A stretch of 9,453 nt of DNA. Source: Opitutia bacterium (GTDB lineage Bacteria; Verrucomicrobiota; Verrucomicrobiia; Opitutales; Seribacteraceae). Position 1 is the first letter of the stretch, and every line of letters begins with the position of its first letter. A program made the position numbers and the translations under genes. Shown here piece after piece: positions 1-5,954 of this stretch. The DNA is taken from contig NZLE01000077.1 in the NCBI GenBank assembly GCA_002692605.1, positions 1-9,453 on the forward strand, in the 5' to 3' direction. Under the pieces are notes generated by a model. The model was not told the origin of the DNA and made no database searches. It saw only the letters and a list, made by a program, of their open reading frames with translations.

Positions 1-1
1 C

Positions 2-223
2 ACGCTTATGGGAAAGACTGAGATGCAAGCCAAGCATGATTATCTGTTTTGGAGATGGAGTCGATTCCGAGCCGTACGAATGGGCAAATGGAAAGCTCTG
101 CAGACCGATGGGAAATTGGCTCTTTATGACTTGAGTGAAGACTTGGGCGAAACGCAGGATTTGGTATCCCAGAATCCATCCTTGGCGAACAGGATCAACA
201 GGATTATAGAGGAATTGGAGTAG
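2..223 (+). CDS. Arylsulfatase family protein, C-terminal end (partial)
   Basis: The frame is open from the window edge to the TAG at 221-223, so only the last 73 or so residues are present. The reading HDYLFWRW, then FRAVRMGKWKAL, then LALYDLSEDLGETQDL, is the typical C-terminal subdomain of type I sulfatases (alkaline phosphatase superfamily), in which a beta strand and the 'LYDL..D..E..DL' turn precede a final helix. The formylglycine-bearing catalytic segment and the metal ligands lie upstream of the window, so substrate cannot be judged. Such enzymes hydrolyse sulfate esters of polysaccharides and are numerous in Planctomycetes and Verrucomicrobia. The gene ends convergently with ppnP, 23 nt away. 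Family assignment is confident; specificity is unknown. Confidence 0.85.
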   Translation, partial: TLMGKTEMQAKHDYLFWRWSRFRAVRMGKWKALQTDGKLALYDLSEDLGETQDLVSQNPSLANRINRIIEELE

Positions 224-231
224 TCTTCAGT

Positions 232-250
232 ATGAGCTCTATTGGCTCAT
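232..250. terminator. Short hairpin between convergent sulfatase and ppnP ends
   Basis: ATGAGC (232-237) and GCTCAT (245-250) form a perfect 6-bp inverted repeat around a 7-nt loop, and a T-G wobble can add a seventh pair. It lies 8 nt past the sulfatase stop and contains the ppnP TGA (complement of 247-249). Neither side has a T-tract, so it would be a weak bidirectional hairpin rather than a canonical Rho-independent terminator. Confidence 0.35.
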
Positions 251-573
251 CCGTCGAGGAAGGAGCAAACGTATTCGCAGATTCCTTCGCTGACCTGAAT
301 GCTGAACCCACTGTTGGCAGATACCTCAAAGGCCTGGTTTTCGTTGTAAGGTGTGGTGTTTCCGGATTGATCCAAAGTGACTGAGCAAGAACCGGCTATG
401 ATTTCCATCCGCTCCGCTTTTGCGGTGTTGAAATGATAACTGCCGGGATAAATCAAACCGAGGGTCTTTTGGGAACCATCGCTAAGGGTAATGGAGTGAC
501 TGACGACTTTTCCGTCAAAGTAAACGTTAGCTTTGGCGGAGACGGACACGTTTTCGTGTAAGAATTTATTCAT
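247..573 (-). CDS. ppnP: Pyrimidine/purine nucleoside phosphorylase PpnP (DUF1255/YaiE family)
   Basis: This 108-residue protein matches the small cupin PpnP (E. coli YaiE, about 94 aa). Recognisable blocks are ANVYFDGKVVSHSI (15-28), KTLGLIYPGSYHFNT (36-50), ERMEIIAGSCSVTL (54-67), and F-VSANSGFSIQV (82-94), with a C-terminal CEYVCSF strand. The family catalyses phosphorolysis of several nucleosides to free base and (deoxy)ribose-1-phosphate, a salvage role in the cytoplasm. The extra length is mostly an N-terminal extension of about ten residues. The ATG at 571-573 has no Shine-Dalgarno sequence; the 15 nt upstream are pyrimidine-rich. The gene lies 90 nt downstream of tRNA-Val on the same strand, and no clear terminator separates them, so read-through transcription is possible. 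Confidence 0.9.
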   Translation of the reverse strand: MNKFLHENVSVSAKANVYFDGKVVSHSITLSDGSQKTLGLIYPGSYHFNTAKAERMEIIAGSCSVTLDQSGNTTPYNENQAFEVSANSGFSIQVSEGICEYVCSFLDG

Positions 574-663
574 TAGGGATGAAAATCAATGGTACCTGAA
601 ACAAAGAAGTCAATCAAAGTCAGTCTTACATAGAAAGATTCACTCTTGGGCAAATTCAGCAAA

Positions 664-740
664 TGGTGGGAGATGGCAGATTCGAACTGCCGACCTCATG
701 CGTGTCATGCATGCGCTCTAACCAACTGAGCTAATCCCCC
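664..740 (-). tRNA. tRNA-Val(GAC), CCA encoded
   Basis: The minus strand folds into a complete 77-nt cloverleaf. The acceptor stem is GGGGGAT with ATCTCCC (one G-U pair). The D-arm is GCTC/GAGC. The anticodon stem is CATGC/GCATG, closing the loop ATGACAC with anticodon GAC (complement of 704-706), which reads valine codons GUC and GUU. The T-arm is GGCAG, loop TTCGAAT, CTGCC. The discriminator is A and the terminal CCA (664-666) is encoded in the DNA. No tRNA neighbours are visible, so it is a solitary gene here. Confidence 0.97.
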
Positions 741-753
741 GGGCAAAAAGATA

Positions 754-781
754 AGAATATTCCTAGTCTTGCCCGTGTCAA
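754..781 (-). promoter_or_regulatory. Sigma70-type promoter of tRNA-Val
   Basis: On the minus strand a perfect -35 hexamer TTGACA (complement of 776-781) is followed by a 16-nt spacer and a -10-like TATTCT (complement of 754-759). The -10 ends 13 nt before the mature tRNA 5' end at 740, leaving a short leader of about 6 nt for RNase P to remove. The -10 overlaps the 8-bp palindrome GAATATTC (755-762). An inverted repeat GGGCAA (741-746) / TTGCCC (769-774) flanks the region. This is the best-looking promoter in the window, but the assignment rests on sequence alone. Confidence 0.6.
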
Positions 782-853
782 TGACGTTGAGAGCGAAGGA
801 TTACTCAATGGATTCTTTACGAAAGCGAGAAATTTCCTTAAGTTGTTCGGAAA

Positions 854-1870
854 ATGAAAAAAGCCTTAGTTACTGGTATTACAGGTCAAGATGGTTCATA
901 TCTTGCGGAATTGCTGCTTGAAAAGGGATATGAGGTTCATGGCATCGTTCGACGGGCTTCGAGCTTCAACACCGCCCGCTTGGAGCATTTGTACAAAGAT
1001 CCATTGGTGGACAACACAAACCTTTATCTGCATTACGGTGACTTGGCCGATGCGGTGCAATTAGTCAAATTGCTTTATGACTTGCAGCCCGATGAAATTT
1101 ATAATTTGGGCGCGCAGAGTCATGTTCGCGTTTCCTTCGATATCCCAGAGTACACCGGAGACGTCACCGCCTTGGGCGCAGTTCGTATCCTTGAAGCCGT
1201 CCGGGAAGCGGGTTTGGTCGAAAAAGTAAGGTTTTATCAGGCATCATCGTCAGAGATGTTCGGTAAGGTTCAGGCAGTCCCTCAGACTGAATCGACTCCC
1301 TTTTGGCCTCGATCCCCTTACGCTTGCGCCAAAGTCTGCGCCCATTGGCTTACGATTAATTATAGAGAATCGTATGATATGCACGCCAGCAGCGGCATTC
1401 TCTTCAATCACGAATCTCCAAGAAGAGGAGAAACCTTCGTGACTCGCAAGATCACCAGAGCCGCCACTCGGATCAAATTGGGTTTGCAGAAAAAACTGAT
1501 CCTTGGGAATCTCGATTCAAAGAGGGATTGGGGATATGCCAAGGAATACGTTGAGGCAATGTGGCTTATGCTGCAACAGGACAAGCCCGATGATTACGTC
1601 ATCGCGACCAATCAAACTCACACGGTCCGAGAGTTTCTTGAAGAGACGTTTGCCTGTCTGGACATGGATTATGAGGAGTTTGTAGGTTTTGACAAAAAAT
1701 ACGAACGGCCGGCTGAAGTCGATTTGCTGATTGGAGATCCGACCAAGGCGAGAGAGCAACTTGGTTGGGAGCCCAAAACTACCTTTAAGGAGTTGGTCGC
1801 TTTAATGGTTCGGGAAGACATGAAGTTGGCCGAAAGAGAAAAGACTCTTGCTGAAGCCGATCTTGGCTGA
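854..1870 (+). CDS. gmd: GDP-mannose 4,6-dehydratase
   Basis: This 338-residue short-chain dehydrogenase (extended SDR) converts GDP-D-mannose to GDP-4-keto-6-deoxy-D-mannose using bound NADP. The N-terminal Rossmann motif is G8-I-T-G11-Q-D-G14, followed by the GMD-specific VRRASSFNT segment (32-40). The catalytic strand is ASSSEMFGK (130-138), giving S132 and E134, with Y156 and K160 from SPYACAK. S132 replaces the threonine of the E. coli enzyme, a conservative change seen in many bacterial GMDs. GILFNHESPRRGETFVTRKI (181-200) is the family signature. Length is normal for the family. The start ATG has only GGA three nt upstream, so no real Shine-Dalgarno sequence. Three nt separate its TGA from fcl, indicating an operon. 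The 113 nt between tRNA-Val and this gene hold no convincing forward promoter. Confidence 0.97.
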   Translation: MKKALVTGITGQDGSYLAELLLEKGYEVHGIVRRASSFNTARLEHLYKDPLVDNTNLYLHYGDLADAVQLVKLLYDLQPDEIYNLGAQSHVRVSFDIPEYTGDVTALGAVRILEAVREAGLVEKVRFYQASSSEMFGKVQAVPQTESTPFWPRSPYACAKVCAHWLTINYRESYDMHASSGILFNHESPRRGETFVTRKITRAATRIKLGLQKKLILGNLDSKRDWGYAKEYVEAMWLMLQQDKPDDYVIATNQTHTVREFLEETFACLDMDYEEFVGFDKKYERPAEVDLLIGDPTKAREQLGWEPKTTFKELVALMVREDMKLAEREKTLAEADLG

Positions 1871-1873
1871 TTC

Positions 1874-2812
1874 ATGAAGGTTTTCGTCACCGGGCACAAG
1901 GGAATGGTCGGTTCCGCAATCGTCCGTGGACTGAAAAATGATTCCTTTGGTTGGGATATTTTGGTTTGTGAACGAAAGGAAGTAGATCTCTGCAACCAAT
2001 CGGAGGTGGAAAGTTTTCTCGAGCGGGAAAGCCCTGAGATCGTTCTTAACGCAGCGGGAAGGGTAGGGGGTATTTTTGCCAACAATTCCTATCCTGCGGA
2101 GTTCATTAGGGAAAACCTAATGATCAATGCAAACTTGATTCACGCTTCTTGGCGGGTGGGTGTTCGGCGCTTTCTCAATCTTGGGAGTTCCTGCATTTAC
2201 CCCAGAGATTCTGAGCAACCCATCAAGGAGGAATCCTTGCTCACCGGAGCCCTGGAGCAAACGAACTCAGCCTATGCGCTCGCCAAGATTGCCGGTTTGG
2301 AAATGTGCCGCCACTATCGTCAGCAATATGGGGTTTTGTTTCACAGCGCGATGCCCACGAACCTGTACGGTCCGGGAGATAATTATCACCCCGAAAACTC
2401 TCATGTGTTACCCGCTTTACTTCGGCGTTTTCACGAAGCGAAGGAAGCGGGTTTGTCCGACGTCCGAATTTGGGGAACGGGAAAACCGAGGCGTGAACTT
2501 TTACACGTTGATGATTTGGCCGCTGGCCTGATTTTCCTTCTTAAGGTCAAGGACCCGCCCGATTGGGTGAACCTTGGAACGGGTAAGGATCAAACGATTC
2601 TTGAACTTGCCGGAATGGTGAAGGATACGGTCGGCTTTAAAGGTTCGATCAGTCATGATCTTAGTAAACCGGACGGTACTCCAGTCAAACGTTTGGACGT
2701 TACCCTGATGGACTCCTTGGGTTGGCGGGCTTCGATTGATCTTAGGTCGGGCATTCCCAATGCATATGAGGATTTCCTGTCTACCTTGGCCTCGGGAACA
2801 GCCCGGTTGTAA
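1874..2812 (+). CDS. fcl: GDP-L-fucose synthase (GDP-4-keto-6-deoxymannose 3,5-epimerase/4-reductase)
   Basis: This 312-residue SDR protein performs the two epimerisations and the NADPH reduction that turn the Gmd product into GDP-L-fucose. The cofactor motif is G7-H-K-G10-M-V-G13. The active-site residues match the E. coli enzyme with a constant offset of two: S105 and C107 in NLGSSCIYP, Y134 and K138 in YALAK, and H177 in NSHVLPALLRRFHEA. The MPTNLYGPGDNYHPENSHV block (160-178) is diagnostic. Nothing is missing and the length is usual. It starts 3 nt after gmd without a Shine-Dalgarno sequence of its own, so translational coupling is likely. No glycosyltransferase follows; the next gene is convergent, so the user of GDP-fucose is encoded elsewhere. 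Confidence 0.96.
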   Translation: MKVFVTGHKGMVGSAIVRGLKNDSFGWDILVCERKEVDLCNQSEVESFLERESPEIVLNAAGRVGGIFANNSYPAEFIRENLMINANLIHASWRVGVRRFLNLGSSCIYPRDSEQPIKEESLLTGALEQTNSAYALAKIAGLEMCRHYRQQYGVLFHSAMPTNLYGPGDNYHPENSHVLPALLRRFHEAKEAGLSDVRIWGTGKPRRELLHVDDLAAGLIFLLKVKDPPDWVNLGTGKDQTILELAGMVKDTVGFKGSISHDLSKPDGTPVKRLDVTLMDSLGWRASIDLRSGIPNAYEDFLSTLASGTARL

Positions 2813-2846
2813 GTTTTGATCCTGCTTTTGGTGATGTGTAAACCAA

Positions 2847-3563
2847 CTATTCGAACTGCGTTCGAAAAGCCTTGTAGCTGTCCGATAATTCACGGAGCTG
2901 ATAACGCAAGGCTTCCACCTCTTCCTTCAATTCCTTGAATTCCTCGATCATGTCTCCCACTTCATCGAGGCGTTTGTCCGCGGAGGGAATGAAGACGGGG
3001 CTTGTGGATTCCAAGTCTTCGATTTTTGGGGCGGGAGCAAGCTTATGGAACCACCTTCTTTCCTTACGACCTGGAATCGGGTCCATAAGAGCAACCAAGG
3101 ATGGAGATCGCTCGGACATATCCGTCAAGGTTTCCTCCACGTCGCGGAGGTCATCAAAGGAAAACATACGGGAGGCTCGAGAATTGAGTTCTCCGCTCGT
3201 TTGCGGTCCTCTGTTCAGCAATTCGGCTAAGATGGCTCTCTCAGGCTTGATCAGATCAAGTTGCTTTTCCGCATTATGTTGGAATTTAGGTACGCGGGAA
3301 CCGACAAGATCCACTCTGTGAGCCAATTTCTTGATTCTGAGTTCTTCGATCGCTTGGGCCACTTCGTCTTCGCCAAGCTCTGACTTCGGATTTCGATTGT
3401 TTTTTTGGTTGCATGCGTTGGTAAGACCGTTGAGGGACATTGGGTAGTATTCCGGAGTGGTTAGCTCCTTTTCAATGAGAGAACCAAGAACACGGGTTTC
3501 GCTGAAAGATAGGGAAACCAAATCATCTTCATTTGCAGAACTATCCAATGGCGAATGATCCAT
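2847..3563 (-). CDS. DUF480/UPF0502 (YceH-like) winged-helix protein
   Basis: This 238-residue protein is a clear homologue of E. coli YceH. The first winged-helix unit contains LSFSETRVLGSLIEKELTTPEYYPMSLNGL (about 18-47) followed by T-NACNQKNNRNP (49-59). The second starts near KPERAILAELLNRGPQTSGELNSRASRMFSF (106-136) and ends with RKERRWFHKL. A linker leads to a C-terminal charged coiled coil (about 197-235: EEFKELKEEVEALRYQLREL). The molecular function of the family is not established; the fold suggests nucleic-acid binding. I chose the ATG at 3561-3563, with GAGG three nt upstream, although an in-frame TTG at 3570-3572 would add three residues. It lies downstream of rplU-rpmA on the same strand, with an 82-nt gap containing a hairpin. 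Confidence 0.9.
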   Translation of the reverse strand: MDHSPLDSSANEDDLVSLSFSETRVLGSLIEKELTTPEYYPMSLNGLTNACNQKNNRNPKSELGEDEVAQAIEELRIKKLAHRVDLVGSRVPKFQHNAEKQLDLIKPERAILAELLNRGPQTSGELNSRASRMFSFDDLRDVEETLTDMSERSPSLVALMDPIPGRKERRWFHKLAPAPKIEDLESTSPVFIPSADKRLDEVGDMIEEFKELKEEVEALRYQLRELSDSYKAFRTQFE

Positions 3564-3615
3564 AATCCTCAAATATCAGGATTAGTGTTACAATCAAAAC
3601 TTGGGAAAGCCAAAC

Positions 3616-3638
3616 CACAACCCATGAAATGGGTCGTG
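3616..3638 (-). terminator. Hairpin downstream of rpmA
   Basis: On the minus strand, CACGACCCAT and ATGGGTTGTG pair over 10 bp (one G-U) with the triloop TTC, beginning 8 nt after the rpmA stop. The following bases, GTTTGGCTTT, are only moderately T-rich, so it could be a partial terminator, or a 3'-end stabilising structure that lowers expression of the downstream YceH-like gene relative to the ribosomal genes. Confidence 0.5.
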
Positions 3639-3645
3639 TCGCGAA

Positions 3646-3891
3646 CTACTCAGATACGACGTTAACGAGCCGATGCTCCTTGTCGAATTCAACTTTGCCG
3701 GGGGTTAGGGCGAATAGGGTGAAGTCTTTGCCCAAGCCAACGTTGTTTCCGGGGTGGTATTTCGTGCCCCTCTGACGCAAGATTATGTTTCCGGCGAGAA
3801 CCGCTTCACCTCCGAATTTCTTGACTCCGAGGCGCTTACTGTTGCTGTCCCGACCGTTTTTTGAAGTTCCTTGTCCTTTTTTGTGTGCCAT
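3646..3891 (-). CDS. rpmA: 50S ribosomal protein L27
   Basis: This 81-residue protein is bL27: MAHKKGQGTSKNGRDSNSKRLGVKKFGGEAVLAGNIILRQRGTK-HPG-NVGLGKDFTLFAL. The flexible basic N-terminus that reaches the peptidyl-transferase centre begins directly with MAHKKG, so there is no Firmicutes-type N-terminal extension requiring protease removal. Length is normal. It carries the only strong Shine-Dalgarno sequence in the window, AGGAGGT, ending 7 nt before the ATG. It lies 26 nt downstream of rplU, the usual L21-L27 pairing. Confidence 0.98.
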   Translation of the reverse strand: MAHKKGQGTSKNGRDSNSKRLGVKKFGGEAVLAGNIILRQRGTKYHPGNNVGLGKDFTLFALTPGKVEFDKEHRLVNVVSE

Positions 3892-3917
3892 TTTAGCTAC
3901 CTCCTTGAAAATGTTGG

Positions 3918-4235
3918 TTATTTGAGATCGATCGATTCGATTTCAATGACCGACAAATGTTGTCGATGTCCACGGCGTCTTTTGTATCCCTGTCTTCTCT
4001 TCTTTTTGAAGACAATGATCTTCTTATCTCTCTTGTTCTCGAGGATTTTGGCCGTAACCGACGCACCCTCAATGGTGGGTGAACCAAAAGTGGGTTTGCC
4101 GGAGTCGACAACCATGAGCACTTGCTCAATCTTGATCTGATCTCCTTCATTGGTGTTGGGAAAACGGTTGACTGACAGTTTGTCACCTTTCTCAACTACG
4201 AATTGACTTCCTTGGGTTTGTATTGTGGCTTTCAT
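3918..4235 (-). CDS. rplU: 50S ribosomal protein L21
   Basis: This 105-residue protein is bL21. It opens with MKATIQTQGSQFVVEKGDKL, has the conserved VLMVVDSGKPTFGSP-I-GA-V-AK-L strand region (39-64), and ends with the basic rRNA-binding stretch FKKKRRQGYKRRRGHRQ (76-92). The frame is open nine codons further upstream (to 4262), but the ATG at 4233-4235 gives the family's standard N-terminus and is preferred. No Shine-Dalgarno sequence precedes it (upstream is CCCTTTTTCCGCTT). The 98 nt to the divergent methyltransferase must hold its promoter; I see only a poor -35-like TTGCCA on the minus strand and no matching -10. L21 binds 23S rRNA domain regions near L20. Confidence 0.97.
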   Translation of the reverse strand: MKATIQTQGSQFVVEKGDKLSVNRFPNTNEGDQIKIEQVLMVVDSGKPTFGSPTIEGASVTAKILENKRDKKIIVFKKKRRQGYKRRRGHRQHLSVIEIESIDLK

Positions 4236-4333
4236 AAGCGGAAAAAGGGTTAAAAAAATCATTTTTAATCGAATTTGGCAAGCGTCATCTTAGTTTTGCC
4301 TTCAATCATGGAAAACGGATAGGATTGGTAGAA

Positions 4334-5101
4334 ATGAGCTTGAAGGTCATCAATGACAAGGTCTCCAGCGAGATGGTCTTGCAGTACTACCAAGGTAAGG
4401 AGGTTCTGGATCATTACGAGGAGGCGACCCAAAGGATTGGATTGTGGAAATCCGAGGAATTGGTCTTTCGACAGTCATTTCCCAATTGTCGGAAATCTCT
4501 TTTGGAATTGGGATGCGGTGTGGGAAGGATCGCTTTCTCCCTGTGGTCCTTGGGTTACGAGAAAATTTGGGCAACGGATTTTTCGCCGAAGATGATTCGT
4601 CGGGCGCTGCTTCTGAATGGGCAAAGGAAGTCGGGGATTCATTTTGAGACGCAGGATGCCACCGCCATGAACCTCGAGGACGAAAGTTTTCACGGTGTTA
4701 TCTTTGGTTTCAATGGCTTAATGCAGATTCCCGGAAGCCAAGGTCGAAACCAAGCGATGAAGGAGGTCTTTCGGGTTTTGAAACCCGGTGGGAAATTCGT
4801 CTTCACCACACATGACCGCTCCATGCCGAAATGGAAAAAATTTTGGCACAAGGAGCGAAAGAAGTGGCGCAAGGGCATCGAAGACAAAACCTTGCTTGAA
4901 TTTGGAGATCGATTCGAAGAAACCTCAAAGGGGAGGCTTTATTTGCACGTTCCGGAAATTTCCGAAATCCGAAGGAGTCTTACCCAGATTGGCTTTATCG
5001 TGGAGAAGGACCTCTTGCGTTCCAAAATTGCAACGGAGTCGAAACTGGTGAACGAGTATTCGGATGAATGCAGGTTTTGGGTAAGCCGTAAGCCGGGCTG
5101 A
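4334..5101 (+). CDS. Class I SAM-dependent methyltransferase, substrate unknown
   Basis: This 255-residue protein has the Rossmann-like methyltransferase core. Motif I is LLELGCGVGRIAFSL (56-70), the acidic strand end is ATDFSPKMI (80-88), the third motif is QDATAMNLEDESFHGVIFGFNGLMQIP (107-133) and motif post-I is EVFRVLKPGGKFVFTTHD (144-161). After HD comes an unusually basic and aromatic stretch, KWKKFWHKERKKWRKG (166-181), which may form part of a substrate lid. The rest of the C-terminal region (EISEIRRSLTQIGFIVEKDLL) resembles the UbiE/methyltransf_11 type. I chose the ATG at 4334-4336 because AGGA sits 9 nt upstream; an in-frame TTG at 4325 would add three residues. It is divergent from rplU and convergent with dapF, so it is probably monocistronic. 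The substrate cannot be inferred. Confidence 0.88.
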   Translation: MSLKVINDKVSSEMVLQYYQGKEVLDHYEEATQRIGLWKSEELVFRQSFPNCRKSLLELGCGVGRIAFSLWSLGYEKIWATDFSPKMIRRALLLNGQRKSGIHFETQDATAMNLEDESFHGVIFGFNGLMQIPGSQGRNQAMKEVFRVLKPGGKFVFTTHDRSMPKWKKFWHKERKKWRKGIEDKTLLEFGDRFEETSKGRLYLHVPEISEIRRSLTQIGFIVEKDLLRSKIATESKLVNEYSDECRFWVSRKPG

Positions 5102-5112
5102 GGATTCAGCCC
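5095..5112. terminator. Perfect hairpin fusing the stop codons of convergent genes
   Basis: GGGCTGA (5095-5101) and TCAGCCC (5106-5112) form a perfect 7-bp inverted repeat with loop GGAT. The methyltransferase TGA (5099-5101) and the dapF TGA (complement of 5106-5108) pair with each other as the inner three base pairs. No T-tract follows on either strand. It could act as a compact bidirectional 3'-end hairpin for both mRNAs. Confidence 0.45.
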
Positions 5113-5948
5113 AGACATTCCAAGTCAAGTTCCATGGTGGCTACCCGTGTGGCCGGTCCTGACATTCGGACTTTATAGTCATCATTAATGATCAAATGAA
5201 TCTCGCCACCAGGCATCTCCACGGTAATTTCCTCATCGCAAGCCCCCATTTTTCTTGCTACGGCCCCTGCCGCCGAACTACTGCTGCCAGATGCCAGGGT
5301 ATAACCGGCGCCCCGTTCCCAAATTTCAATTTTGATTCGGTTACGGTTCAAGACCTGAAGGAATTGTACGTTGGTACGATTGGGGAAATTAGGATGATTT
5401 TCGAGTTCCGGGCCAAGCTTTAGGGCGAGATCCTTAGTGACTTGCTCGACAGGTAACACACAGTGAGGATTACCTATGCTTGCCGCATAATAGAGATGGG
5501 TTTCGTCCAGCGCTTGGATGCTTTCATTGACTACCTCGCGAGCGTCCCCATTGACGTTGACGGGAATTTGATCACTTCGAAAAGTCACTTGGCCCATATC
5601 CACCGTAATGGTTTCGGCGCCTTCGGAAATCTCACAGGATACCACTCCCCCCAGAGTATCGACCGTGAACGGTTCGCCAGTCACTCTCTTCGAGTCATGG
5701 AGGTATCTTGCGAAAATCCTGAGTCCATTGCCACTTTTTTCGGCTTCGGATCCGTCCGGATTGAGAATTTTGAGCCCAAAGTCCGCATCGGGCGAGGGCA
5801 AGGGACCGACCAGAATGCCGTCCGAGCCCAGACCGAAGTTTCGGTGGCAAATCCGGACGATATCCCGTTCGGAAAAACTTTCGTTCCCATCTTTAGGATC
5901 ATAAACGAGGTAGTCGTTACCGAGGGCATGGTATTTTTCAAATTTCAT
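5106..5948 (-). CDS. dapF: Diaminopimelate epimerase family protein with both catalytic Cys replaced by Ser
   Basis: This 280-residue protein aligns with DapF over its whole length. It has the N-terminal KYHALGNDYLV (5-15), GLGSDGILVGP (39-49), LNPDGSEAEKSGNGLRIFARY (62-82), SIGNPHCV (157-164), NRTNVQFLQV (190-199), ERGAGYTLASGSSSSAAGAV (211-230) and a C-terminal VRMSGPATRV. DapF interconverts LL- and meso-diaminopimelate in lysine and peptidoglycan synthesis with two cysteines as opposing acid/base residues, in CGNG and in ACGSG. Here these positions are S72 (AGT codon) and S220 (TCT codon), while the substrate-binding Asn, Glu-Arg and Gly residues are kept. It is either a divergent enzyme, an isomerase with another substrate, or inactive. 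The ATG lies 6 nt after the DUF5069 stop, indicating co-transcription. The symbol reflects homology, not proven activity. Confidence 0.85.
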   Translation of the reverse strand: MKFEKYHALGNDYLVYDPKDGNESFSERDIVRICHRNFGLGSDGILVGPLPSPDADFGLKILNPDGSEAEKSGNGLRIFARYLHDSKRVTGEPFTVDTLGGVVSCEISEGAETITVDMGQVTFRSDQIPVNVNGDAREVVNESIQALDETHLYYAASIGNPHCVLPVEQVTKDLALKLGPELENHPNFPNRTNVQFLQVLNRNRIKIEIWERGAGYTLASGSSSSAAGAVARKMGACDEEITVEMPGGEIHLIINDDYKVRMSGPATRVATMELDLECLG

Positions 5949-5954
5949 CTTAAG

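Noticed and set aside
786..814. Possible forward promoter for gmd (TTGAGA, then GATTCT)
   Set aside because: The -10 matches only half of the consensus and the spacing is uncertain; not supportable.
1669..2085. A 138-codon open frame on the - strand across the gmd/fcl junction
   Set aside because: Serine/arginine-rich translation with no family resemblance, opposite two well-conserved enzymes.
2828..2846. TTGGT/ACCAA inverted repeat between fcl and the YceH-like gene
   Set aside because: Only 5 bp with a 9-nt loop and no T-tract; expected by chance.
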